Assembly (NCBI GenBank): GCA_964540575.1
Contig: CAZINI010000012.1
Span: 1-64,000 of the forward strand
Direction of reading: 5' to 3'
Source: UMGS1889 sp964540575
GTDB taxonomy: Bacteria > Bacillota > Clostridia > Oscillospirales > Ruminococcaceae
DNA: 64,000 nucleotides
Made by a program: the position numbers and the translations under genes. Of the stretch, positions 43,079-50,487 are shown piece after piece. Position 1 is the first letter of the stretch, and every line of letters begins with the position of its first letter. The notes beneath the pieces are model-generated. The model did not search any database. It had not been told where the DNA came from and was given only the letters and a program-made list of their open reading frames with translations.

Positions 43079-43277
43079 AATAAAGGCAAGTATTCCGACT
43101 TATTGTCTGCCGAAAACAGCTCACATACGCCTTCCCGAGAATATATTCCAGTGGCATCGTGTATGCTTAAATCATATAATGATCAACAAAATACGGCAAC
43201 GGCCTTGCTCAGGATTCGCACCTGATTCCTTGTTAGGCTCGCAGCTATTGACATAGATCTGCTTTTGCACCTTTATT
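43079..43277 (-). promoter_or_regulatory. Cobalamin riboswitch aptamer
   Basis: On the minus strand the element begins with AATAAAGGTGC and ends with TTGCCTTTATT, whose AATAAAGG and CCTTTATT ends pair as P1. Inside are the conserved aptamer core GAATCAGGTGCGAATCCTGA and the B12 box GCCACTG (complement of 43150-43156), followed by GGGAAGGCG. The 3' end AAGTCGGAATACTTGCCT matches the usual AGCCAGAAGACCTGCC position. Downstream, a terminator precedes cobT. Two other hairpin-capable segments (for example ATACGA near 43015 with TCGTAT near 42973) lie between aptamer and terminator and may be the antiterminator. Confidence 0.93.
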
Positions 43278-43301
43278 CCGATAAATTTTCATATTGAAAT
43301 A

Positions 43302-43330
43302 ATTGTATCATCTTAACGGGAGATTGTCAA
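43302..43330 (-). promoter_or_regulatory. Sigma-A promoter of the cobalamin operon
   Basis: On the minus strand TTGACA (43325-43330), a 17-nt spacer and TACAAT (43302-43307). Initiation near 43295 places the transcript start about 18 nt before the riboswitch aptamer. Confidence 0.85.
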
Positions 43331-43478
43331 GCACATATCTCATTTCTGTTTCCTGATTTCTCTCCGTTTTTCCAATTTCGAATTATGTCGTGAGCTCACT
43401 CATATTATTACAACAACAAAGATGGATACAGCAGCAATTTTACATCGCTATGCAGTTTGATATTCGGGAGGCGAAAAA

Positions 43479-43640
43479 ATGGCGAAGCTTATCAGCGAAT
43501 ATACAGACGTCAGAAATATCAGACATAAAGTTGAGCATACCGTACTCTCTGACAATAACAAAGACAGCAGGGAGCGTATCCTTGAGGAAATAATGCTTGC
43601 CCTGACAAAGAAGTACCGCAAGAAATCTAAACCGTCGTAA
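43479..43640 (+). CDS. Small recombinase-associated protein (53 aa)
   Basis: A short reading frame with GGGAGGCG seven bases before its ATG, running to TAA at 43638-43640 and ending 30 bp before the recombinase start. The product is highly charged and helical (RERILEEIMLALTKKYRKKS) with no known domain. The ribosome binding site, close spacing and codon use argue that it is real and cotranslated with the recombinase. It could be a recombination directionality factor or a small DNA-binding accessory; that role is conjecture. Confidence 0.6.
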   Translation: MAKLISEYTDVRNIRHKVEHTVLSDNNKDSRERILEEIMLALTKKYRKKSKPS

Positions 43641-43670
43641 TATTTACAGCACAGAAGGGAGCTTCGGTCA

Positions 43671-45200
43671 ATGTCCATTGTAATTTACGCTCGTAAATCT
43701 GTGGAACGGGAAAACAGTATCAGCTGTGAAACGCAGGTCGAATACTGCAAATCTATGATAAAGCCCGATGAGCGTGACGAAAATATCATTACCCTTGTCG
43801 ATAACGGATTTTCGGGTGGCAACGTAAACCGTGACGGCTTTCAGAAAATGATGAAGCTTATTCGCAAAGGGACGGTCAGCAAGGTTATTGTATACAAGCT
43901 GGACCGAATAAGCCGCTCCCTTTCGGACTTCGTAAACATTTTGCAGGAGTTCAAGGAGAATAAGGTCGAATTTGTTTCCTCTCAGGAAGCATTCGATACC
44001 TCCTCACCTTACGGCGAGCTCATTGTCAAGCTTCTGATGGTATTTGCGGAATTTGAGAGAACTTCCATAATCAATCGTGTAACACAAGCCTATGCACACA
44101 GAAGTGAACTGGGCTTCTACATGGGCGGCAGACAGCCATACGGTTTTGAACTCGTACCTGCTTTTATTCATAATGTAAAGACAAAAATGCTTAGCCCCAT
44201 TTCCGCAGAGATCGAGCAGATACGATACATATTTGAAGTTTATGCCCGTGAAAATGTTTCTCTGAGGCGGCTTCAGGAGCTATTGCTTGCGGAAGGCAAA
44301 ACGCCGCTGAATGGCAGCAGCTGGACTTCCTCCAAAATATCGGCGATCTTGAAAAATCCCATATATGTAAAGGCTGACTCGGACATCTATGAGTATTACG
44401 AGCACCATGGAGTTCGGATAATAACAGATAATTCGTTGTTCACAGGTGAATACGGTGCACAGCTTTATGGGCACAGCAAGCATAGATCATGTGATACCGA
44501 TTGGTCTGATATGAAGCTGGTATTGATGACGCATCAAGGCGTTGTGGATTCGGATATATGGCTCAAATGTCAGCGAAAGCTTGAGAAAAACAGACAGATC
44601 ACGAACAGTTACAGCAATCCCACAAGCTGGCTTGCGGGTAAGGTCATCTGCAAGAAATGCGGACATACGATGACTACCATCAAGGGCAAAATTAATAAGT
44701 CCGGCGAGATACGAAGATACTTCAATTGTACGGGCAAATCCCACAAAAAGACCTGTACAGGACCTAAATGCTCCATTTATGCCGAAGATCTGGAAAATAT
44801 GGTATATGACTGCATTTCCGAGAAACTGTCCGCCATAAAAGGTTTCGGAAACAACAATAAAAAGAACCATGCAGCAGAGATAAATGACCTGAAGCTTAAG
44901 ATCAGAGCTGTGGAGAAAGCAGAAACACAGCTTATGGATACATTGCTTTCAGGCGGCTGCAGCGGTGATCTGATGGAGCTTGCAAATCAAAGAGCAGTTC
45001 AGCTGAAAAATGAAAAGTCTGCTCTTTATGAAAAAATAGAAAACCTCAACAGCAATGACGAAGGAGAAACTGCTGTTATTGATCCTGCAAAAGCTTGGAA
45101 AACCGCTGAATATGAAAACAAAAAATCTGTTGCAATGATAATGATAAATCAGATAATCATTGACGAGGAAGGTAATATGCAGATAGTATGGAATATTTAA
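43671..45200 (+). CDS. Large serine recombinase
   Basis: A 509-residue site-specific recombinase. The N-terminal resolvase/invertase catalytic domain has the nucleophile Ser in IYARKSVERENSISCETQVE (Ser10), then DNGFSGGNVNRDGFQKMM, VIVYKLDRISRSLSDFV (about residue 73) and FAEFERTSIINRVTQAY. A recombinase domain follows (MGGRQPYGFELVP, then YARENVSLRRLQELL), then a zinc ribbon (ICKKCGHTM with two later Cys, about 330-365) and a C-terminal coiled coil (about 405-470). These are features of phage or ICE integrases. No phage or conjugation genes surround it. Confidence 0.95.
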   Translation: MSIVIYARKSVERENSISCETQVEYCKSMIKPDERDENIITLVDNGFSGGNVNRDGFQKMMKLIRKGTVSKVIVYKLDRISRSLSDFVNILQEFKENKVEFVSSQEAFDTSSPYGELIVKLLMVFAEFERTSIINRVTQAYAHRSELGFYMGGRQPYGFELVPAFIHNVKTKMLSPISAEIEQIRYIFEVYARENVSLRRLQELLLAEGKTPLNGSSWTSSKISAILKNPIYVKADSDIYEYYEHHGVRIITDNSLFTGEYGAQLYGHSKHRSCDTDWSDMKLVLMTHQGVVDSDIWLKCQRKLEKNRQITNSYSNPTSWLAGKVICKKCGHTMTTIKGKINKSGEIRRYFNCTGKSHKKTCTGPKCSIYAEDLENMVYDCISEKLSAIKGFGNNNKKNHAAEINDLKLKIRAVEKAETQLMDTLLSGGCSGDLMELANQRAVQLKNEKSALYEKIENLNSNDEGETAVIDPAKAWKTAEYENKKSVAMIMINQIIIDEEGNMQIVWNI

Positions 45201-45293
45201 AGGTATCTGCACTCATCAGAGCTTCTCTTTTTATGATTATTCGATTGTAATAGCGTAGTTGCTTGCAAAGTATAATATTTTGAGATGTACTGC

Positions 45294-45539
45294 CTAAAAC
45301 TCTCTGTAAAAATCGTCCTTTAACTCGGAAGTTACAAGATAGCATTCCTTTTCAAAGAAAAGCTTAGCAGGAACACGCCGGCTTTCACCATAATAGAATT
45401 CGTCCGCCACAAGCTTGCCGCCGCAGCCTGTGAAAATCATAGCCATGCTTGATAATGCGAGAAATGATGCAAGTACACGTTTCTTCGTGGTGATGCATCC
45501 AAAAATTTTGATTTTGTATGACCTGCGGCTAATTTCCAA
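45294..45539 (-). pseudogene. Truncated lipoprotein remnant
   Basis: The minus-strand frame reads a lysine-rich n-region, ASFLALSSMAMIFTGCGGKL (signal peptide with lipobox FTGC), and then only about 40 residues of unrelated sequence before the stop. The sole in-frame starts are a TTG without a ribosome binding site, or codons inside the GH42 gene. It looks like the 5' end of a solute-binding lipoprotein gene cut off soon after its signal peptide, perhaps by events that brought in the recombinase. The 45201-45293 gap to the recombinase holds nothing recognisable. Confidence 0.45.
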
Positions 45540-45543
45540 TGTA

Positions 45544-47586
45544 TTATTTTCGTCTGATGACTGCACAGCCAAACCCTTCGACCGTAATTTTACCGTCATA
45601 AATCTCCCCTGTCAGCATATCGGAGTATTTTCCGTCAAGAGAAATTTCCGCAGCAGTTTCTCCGAAGTTCTGAACGAATATAATTTTACCGTTTTCATTT
45701 TCACGGTATGTAACGCTGACATTTTCGGGAATATCTGCGTTAAGTGCTCTGTCAAGCTTAATATTTTCGGCAATTTCCCGATAAAAATCACGGAAAAACT
45801 CCACATCTGCATTTGCACATAAATGATATGCCGTACCCTTGCCGAAGCTGTTTTTCGTAAGTGCGGGAGAGCCGTTGTAGAAGTCTTTTTCATAACCCGC
45901 AAGCACCTCGCAGGTAACGGGGTGAATTATCTCGCAAAGCTCCGAAAGACGGTATTCCCTGCCGTTCAGCTTCATAAAGTTATGCTCGCCGTCGTAAAGG
46001 CTGTCTATCTCCTCGACCCACATTCCAAGCACGTCGGACAGCTTTTCCTCTGTGCTTTCACCGAGGAAGCATAGGTCTGTTTCGTTTACAACTCCGCTGA
46101 ATGCCGTTGTTACAAGAGTTCCGCCGTTTTTCACAAATTCACGCAGCTTATCCTGAATACTGTTTCGGAACATATACAGCATGGGAGCGATGACCAGCTT
46201 GTAGCCGCTGAAATCATAGGTGCTGTCAACTACATCAACGTTTATTCCGTTTTGCCAGAAGTAGTCGTAATTCTTTTGAATTTCGCCGAAATAATCAAGT
46301 CCTGCATTGCGGGGACCCTGACATTTATCTAAAGCCCACTTGTTTTCCGTGTCAAATATGATTGCGACCTGAGCAGGCGAATCGCTGCCGTAGATCTCCT
46401 CCGAAAGAGCATTAAGAGCTGCTCCCGTTTCCGATACTTCTTTGAATACTCTTGTGTTTTCCGTGCCGACATGGGAAATCACAGCTGAATGGAATTTTTC
46501 CGCACTTCCTCTGCTCTGCCTTATCTGGAAATAAAGTCCCGAATCCGCACCGTGAGCAACAGCGTTCAGCACCGAAAGCTTGTGCATACCGGGCTTTTTC
46601 AGCTTGCTTATGGGACGCCAGTTAGTCGTTGAGGGCGTACACTCCATGAGCAGGAACGGTCTGCCCTTTACGGCTCTCATCATATCGTGGGAAAGGCTTT
46701 CGTTCCGAGCTATTTCCGCATTGCTTGCGGAAAATGCGTGCCATTCGGGGTAGCTGTCCCACGAAATAACGTCAAGCTCGTCCTTGAATTTAAAATAGTT
46801 AAGACCGTAAACGTAAATTCCCATAAGATTTGCCGTAACGGGAATATCGGGGTTTACCGCTTTGACAGCCTTTATCTCCTCACGCATAAAGTCAATTGTC
46901 CTGTCGGTAACAAAACGTTTCCAGTCTAAGTCAAGCCCGTGGATAGATGTTTCGCCCATATATGAGGGGCTGTGTACCTGCTCCCATTTTGTATAGGTAT
47001 GCGACCAAAATCTTGACCACCATGCGTAATTGAGCTTGTCGAGAGTGCCGTATTTATTCTTCACCCACCTGCGGAACTCGTTCTGACAAAGCTCACAGTG
47101 ACATTCTCCGCCGAATTCGTTGGAAATATGCCAAAGGATAACGGCAGGGTGATCAGCGTAACGCTCCGCAAGCTTTGTATCGATTATACGAACTCTTTCA
47201 CGGTATGCAGGCGATGTATAGCAATGGTTATGACGATGACCGTAAATGTTTCGCACACCGTTCTCGCCTACACGCAGCACCTCGGGATATTCCTCCGCAA
47301 GCCATTGAGGACGTGACCCCGACGGCGTTGCAAGTATTATATGAATACCGTTTGCCCAAAGCCTGTCAATGACATTATCAAGCCATTCAAAGGTGAAAAC
47401 GTCCTTTTCGGGTTCAAGTGCCGCCCATGAAAAAATGCCTATGCTGACACAATTTATGTTTGCCTTTTTCATAAGCTGGGCATCACGTTCAAGAATGTCG
47501 GGGTGATCCTGCCACTGTTCGGGGTTATAATCGCCGCCGTGGAGGATATGGGGGAATTTCGGGGTTGCAGGGTTAAACTTTTTCAT
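45544..47586 (-). CDS. GH42 beta-galactosidase
   Basis: A cytoplasmic beta-galactosidase of 680 residues, a full-length GH42 enzyme. The barrel begins HGGDYNPEQWQDHPDILERD, followed by SIGIFSWAALEPEKD and IILATPSGSRPQWLAE. The acid/base Glu is in ILWHISNEFGGECHC (about residue 150) and the nucleophile Glu in RPFLLMECTPSTTNW (about 306). Cys residues near ECHCELC form the metal site known in this family. Trimerisation and C-terminal beta domains are present (about 390-680). There is no signal peptide. It lies 18 bp downstream of an AraC regulator and likely handles imported galactosides. Confidence 0.95.
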   Translation of the reverse strand: MKKFNPATPKFPHILHGGDYNPEQWQDHPDILERDAQLMKKANINCVSIGIFSWAALEPEKDVFTFEWLDNVIDRLWANGIHIILATPSGSRPQWLAEEYPEVLRVGENGVRNIYGHRHNHCYTSPAYRERVRIIDTKLAERYADHPAVILWHISNEFGGECHCELCQNEFRRWVKNKYGTLDKLNYAWWSRFWSHTYTKWEQVHSPSYMGETSIHGLDLDWKRFVTDRTIDFMREEIKAVKAVNPDIPVTANLMGIYVYGLNYFKFKDELDVISWDSYPEWHAFSASNAEIARNESLSHDMMRAVKGRPFLLMECTPSTTNWRPISKLKKPGMHKLSVLNAVAHGADSGLYFQIRQSRGSAEKFHSAVISHVGTENTRVFKEVSETGAALNALSEEIYGSDSPAQVAIIFDTENKWALDKCQGPRNAGLDYFGEIQKNYDYFWQNGINVDVVDSTYDFSGYKLVIAPMLYMFRNSIQDKLREFVKNGGTLVTTAFSGVVNETDLCFLGESTEEKLSDVLGMWVEEIDSLYDGEHNFMKLNGREYRLSELCEIIHPVTCEVLAGYEKDFYNGSPALTKNSFGKGTAYHLCANADVEFFRDFYREIAENIKLDRALNADIPENVSVTYRENENGKIIFVQNFGETAAEISLDGKYSDMLTGEIYDGKITVEGFGCAVIRRK

Positions 47587-47604
47587 TATAATTCTCCTTT
47601 GTAT

Positions 47605-48435
47605 TCACCGCTTGTTTGCGGAAATGATTTTTTTGTATTCCGACGGCGTACAGCCTTCGTATCGGCGGAAAAGCCTTCCGAAATATGAAGGCGTTTCAAA
47701 GCCCACACTCAACGCCGCACTTTCTACCGAAATATACGATAATGTAAGCAGTTCCTTGGCACGCTGGATACGTTTTTTATTCAGGTATTCCATGGGACGC
47801 ATTTCAAAATGCTTTTTGAACAGCCTGCACAGATGAGCTTCCGATAGATCGGAAACCTTGCAAAGCTGATCCATTGTGATTTTTTCCGAGTAGTTTTTAT
47901 CTATAAATTCTATTGCACTAATAAGTCCGTCGGGAGCTTCATCGGAGAATGAAGGTATCTTTCGTGAATATTTATAAATTTCAAGGATAAATTCATACAA
48001 AAATCCTGAGGCATAATAGTTTCCGTACAAGGCATCATCGCTCATTGTCCGATAGATCTTTCGGAGAATTCGGAGCAGTCTTTCATCATCGGCAGCATTG
48101 TTAAAAATCATAGGCTCGGTAAATCCCAGCGACTCAAGGAGCTTTTCTGCATCTCTGCCGCTGAAATTTATCCAATGAGAACGCCACTCTCCGCAGGTGC
48201 AGTAGTATTCGTGAGGTATGTTTGCAGGCATATAAAATGCACTGTTTCGCCGCAGGGGGATTTTTTTGTTACCGAGGAGCATTTCACCCTCGCCGCTTGT
48301 AAATATGATAAACTGCGGATAGGGATAACCTTCGGGACGGTAAATATCGTTCTGACAGTAATCTATCCCGATACCGCAGACATAATAAGGCAGATTTTGT
48401 TCGGTGCCGATGACAGGGTAGCTTATGTGCGGCAT
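47605..48435 (-). CDS. AraC-family transcriptional regulator
   Basis: A 276-residue regulator. The N-terminal cupin-like sensing domain spans about 1-140 (QFIIFTSGEGEMLLGNKKIP, SAFYMPANIPHEYYC). The C-terminal AraC DNA-binding domain has two helix-turn-helix units, with LCKVSDLSEAHLCRLFKKHF and ALSVGFETPSYFGRLFRRYE (about 175-270). Arrangement and length match activators of sugar-utilisation genes. It probably senses a galactoside and activates the adjoining GH42 gene. The ATG at 48435 has GGGAGGAAAA before it. A near-consensus promoter lies 40 bp upstream. Confidence 0.93.
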   Translation of the reverse strand: MPHISYPVIGTEQNLPYYVCGIGIDYCQNDIYRPEGYPYPQFIIFTSGEGEMLLGNKKIPLRRNSAFYMPANIPHEYYCTCGEWRSHWINFSGRDAEKLLESLGFTEPMIFNNAADDERLLRILRKIYRTMSDDALYGNYYASGFLYEFILEIYKYSRKIPSFSDEAPDGLISAIEFIDKNYSEKITMDQLCKVSDLSEAHLCRLFKKHFEMRPMEYLNKKRIQRAKELLTLSYISVESAALSVGFETPSYFGRLFRRYEGCTPSEYKKIISANKR

Positions 48436-48471
48436 ATTTTTTCCTCCCGACCAAATAAATAGTTCAATTAC

Positions 48472-48500
48472 ATCATATCTCATTCCTTCAAGACTGTCAA
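48472..48500 (-). promoter_or_regulatory. Sigma-A promoter of araC-like/GH42 operon
   Basis: On the minus strand TTGACA (48495-48500), a 17-nt spacer and TATGAT (48472-48477), just upstream of the AraC gene. Confidence 0.82.
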
Positions 48501-48753
48501 GCGAAAATGTCAGTATTGTTCGTATAAATTAGTTTTATTCCTATGCAAAGCAAAGATTTTGATATATAATTATAATCAGAATAATTTGCATAGTTACAGA
48601 CAGACAATATTACAGCTCATACACAAAAATAATTTTCTACGGGTAACCTGTTCCTTTGGAATTATAGTCCATAGAGTATGCAAGCGTATTATTATAACGG
48701 ATATTCGTATTTTGGACAGTATTCAAGTTTTTATCAACTTTTTGAAAAAAATA

Positions 48754-48788
48754 CCCGTCAGTACATTTACTTATGTGTAACTGACGGG
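48754..48788 (-). terminator. Orphan terminator-like stem-loop
   Basis: CCCGTCAGT pairs with ACTGACGGG across a 17-nt loop. On the minus strand TATTTTTTTC follows, giving a convincing intrinsic terminator. No intact minus-strand gene lies upstream (to the right), so it may belong to a lost gene. Confidence 0.6.
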
Positions 48789-49056
48789 GTTCATGGATAT
48801 ATGATGGTACAATTATATTATGTAGTCATAATCTGCTGATACTAAGCACCATTTGAAATATGAAAAAAATCAAAAATTTTGAATATATTGGATTTCGGTG
48901 CAAATTTTTTTCCTGTATTTTATTGGTGTTTAGTATGAAATATAATGTGCACAATAAACCTAAATCCGATACCTTTTCTGCACTTGCGATATTCTTCCAC
49001 CCACTTTTATCAGCCATACGAAAACAATACGTTTAATGCTTATCTGTGAGCAAATT

Positions 49057-49197
49057 TCAGATTTTCTTACCCATACCCGTATTTGCGGTTTCCCCCAAAA
49101 CGCCGAAAAGAGCATTGAGCCTTTCTCCCATTTCTGCAATGGCAATGGACTTGTCCGTAAGCATTTTTTCTGTAAATGTGATTTTTGCCTTTTTCAT
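49057..49197 (-). pseudogene. Possible small or decayed coding sequence
   Basis: The minus-strand frame from an ATG at 49197 reads MKKAKITFTEKMLTDKSIAI and continues ..AEMGERLNALFGVLGETA to a TGA at 49057 (46 residues). The composition is protein-like and charged, but there is no clear ribosome binding site, and the family is not recognised. It could be the 5' remnant of a gene that ended at the orphan terminator near 48770. Confidence 0.3.
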
Positions 49198-49242
49198 AAT
49201 TTCTGCTTATCTTGGAATATATCAATTTTTTTCATAACCCTA

Positions 49243-49271
49243 TTGACATTTATCCGAATTAGGATTATAAT
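49243..49271 (+). promoter_or_regulatory. Sigma-A promoter of the MarR-led cluster
   Basis: TTGACA (49243-49248), a 17-nt spacer, TATAAT (49266-49271). It overlaps the first MarR operator. Confidence 0.88.
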
Positions 49272-49294
49272 ATAAATTATCCGAGTTAGGATAA
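49250..49294 (+). promoter_or_regulatory. Two MarR-type operators overlapping the promoter
   Basis: TTATCCGAATTAGGATTA (49250-49267) and TTATCCGAGTTAGGATAA (49277-49294) are nearly identical copies of an inverted repeat TTATCC-N6-GGATAA, 27 bp apart centre to centre. The first fills the -35/-10 spacer and the second lies over the start site, an arrangement for tight autorepression by the adjacent MarR protein. Confidence 0.8.
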
Positions 49295-49307
49295 AAGAGG
49301 TGAGAAT

Positions 49308-49763
49308 ATGGAAATGCCGACCGTATTTGTGCTTACTGCATTTAATCAAGCCCACAAAAAAATGAACGTTATTTACCATAACTATGCAAAATCCGTGGGA
49401 CTATCGGATGCTGCCTTCTGGCTCATATATTCGCTGTATGAGCACGGTTATCCCTGCACTCAGAGAGATCTGTGCGGATCGTGGTTTTATGCACCGCAGA
49501 CGATAAACTCTGCACTTAAAGCTCTGGAGGAAAAGGGTCTTATCACTCTTGAAGCAACTCCCAACAACCGTAAAAACAAACAGGTCCGTTTTACGGAAAG
49601 CGGAGATGAACTTGTCAGAGAAAAGCTTGTCCCTCTTGTGCAGGCGGAGGAACGCTCCTTTGACCGTCTGGACGAGCAGGAACGCAGCCGCCTTCTGGAC
49701 ATAACGCAGAAGCACATTGGAATTTTAGAAGAAGAAATAAACAAACTGTCATCGGAGGACTGA
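49308..49763 (+). CDS. MarR-family transcriptional regulator
   Basis: A winged-helix repressor of 151 residues. The core DNA-binding part is CTQRDLCGSWFYAPQTINSA, then LKALEEKGLITLEA, with the wing PNNRKNKQVRFTESG (about residues 50-100). N- and C-terminal helices form the dimer interface. AGAGGTGAG precedes the ATG. It is the first gene of a cluster with a cytidylate-kinase-like gene and two MATE exporters, and probably represses them in response to a toxic compound. Confidence 0.92.
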   Translation: MEMPTVFVLTAFNQAHKKMNVIYHNYAKSVGLSDAAFWLIYSLYEHGYPCTQRDLCGSWFYAPQTINSALKALEEKGLITLEATPNNRKNKQVRFTESGDELVREKLVPLVQAEERSFDRLDEQERSRLLDITQKHIGILEEEINKLSSED

Positions 49764-49800
49764 TCATCGCAATGGTCAAGTCGAGCGGAAGATGTCGGGT

Positions 49801-49842
49801 GAGCCCGGTTATTGTTACAGATAACCGGGCTCTTTTTATTTT
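49801..49842 (+). terminator. Terminator or attenuator between MarR and the kinase-like gene
   Basis: GAGCCCGGTTAT (49801-49812) pairs perfectly with ATAACCGGGCTC and is followed by TTTTTATTTTT, a strong intrinsic terminator. It lies inside the cluster, 19 bp before the next start codon. Either the downstream genes need readthrough or they have another promoter, which I do not see. Confidence 0.9.
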
Positions 49843-49860
49843 TAGGAAGGAAGTATTGTT

Positions 49861-50475
49861 ATGAAAATCATTACTGTAAGCCGAGAATTCGGAAGCGGAG
49901 GACGAGAGCTTGGAAAGCGTCTGGCAGACGTTCTAGGTGTACCGTGTTATGACCACGAAATTATTGATATGGTCGCCGAAAAATGCGGCTATGATAAAAA
50001 TTATGTTGCTCACGTTTCGGAAAAGGACATCCGTACATTTTATCCCTCAACCATCGGTCATCGTTTCCTTGCACCGCATCCTACGGCACAACAGCCACTG
50101 AAAATTGCAGCCGAGCAGCAGAATATCATACGGCAGCTTGCAGAAAAAAGCGACTGTGTTATCGTGGGACGGGGAGCCGATATAATACTGCGTGATATGG
50201 ATACACTCAATATTTTCGTGTATGCAGATAAAGAGTCAAAGCTTGCACGATGCAAGAAAAGAGCCGATGAGAATGAAAAGCTCTCCGATAAGGAAATTCT
50301 TCGTAATATGAAGCAGATAGATAAGGAGCGTATGAATTATCACGACCTGCTTTCGGAAACAAAATGGGGAGATAAAGGCTCATATCACCTTTGCATAAAT
50401 ACTTCGGGCAGGGAAATAAAAACGCTTATACCCGGTCTTGCGGAATATGCAAAGAATTGGTTCGGTCAGGATTAA
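49861..50475 (+). CDS. Cytidylate kinase-like family protein
   Basis: A 204-residue P-loop kinase related to cytidylate kinase. It has MKIITVSREFGSGGRELGKR (Walker A GSGGRELG), a lid with SDCVIVGRGADIILRD (about residue 100) and KLARCKKRADENEKLSDKEI. It is shorter than true Cmk and lacks parts of its NMP-binding domain; such proteins are widespread in Clostridia and their substrate is unknown. It is often found beside regulators and MATE transporters, as here. GGAAGGAAG precedes the ATG; the MATE gene follows after 12 bp. Confidence 0.85.
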   Translation: MKIITVSREFGSGGRELGKRLADVLGVPCYDHEIIDMVAEKCGYDKNYVAHVSEKDIRTFYPSTIGHRFLAPHPTAQQPLKIAAEQQNIIRQLAEKSDCVIVGRGADIILRDMDTLNIFVYADKESKLARCKKRADENEKLSDKEILRNMKQIDKERMNYHDLLSETKWGDKGSYHLCINTSGREIKTLIPGLAEYAKNWFGQD

Positions 50476-50487
50476 CAGGAGGCTCTT

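Larger units (their letters stand above)
48501..49242. other. 740-bp stretch without a confident gene
   Basis: AT-rich and apparently degraded. It holds a CTATGCAAA / TTTGCATAG inverted repeat (48541-48593), a stem-loop at 48754-48788 and a possible 46-codon minus-strand frame at 49057-49197. No other family resemblance was found. It may be a recombination scar inside the insertion. Confidence 0.5.

Noticed and set aside
43671..45200. Prophage or integrative conjugative element around the recombinase
   Set aside because: No terminase, capsid, tail, relaxase, type IV secretion or replication genes were found in the flanking 10 kb.
45240..45300. Attachment site of the serine recombinase immediately downstream of its gene
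   Set aside because: No repeat shared with the upstream flank (43280-43480) could be found by eye, so I do not call att sites for a nested unit.
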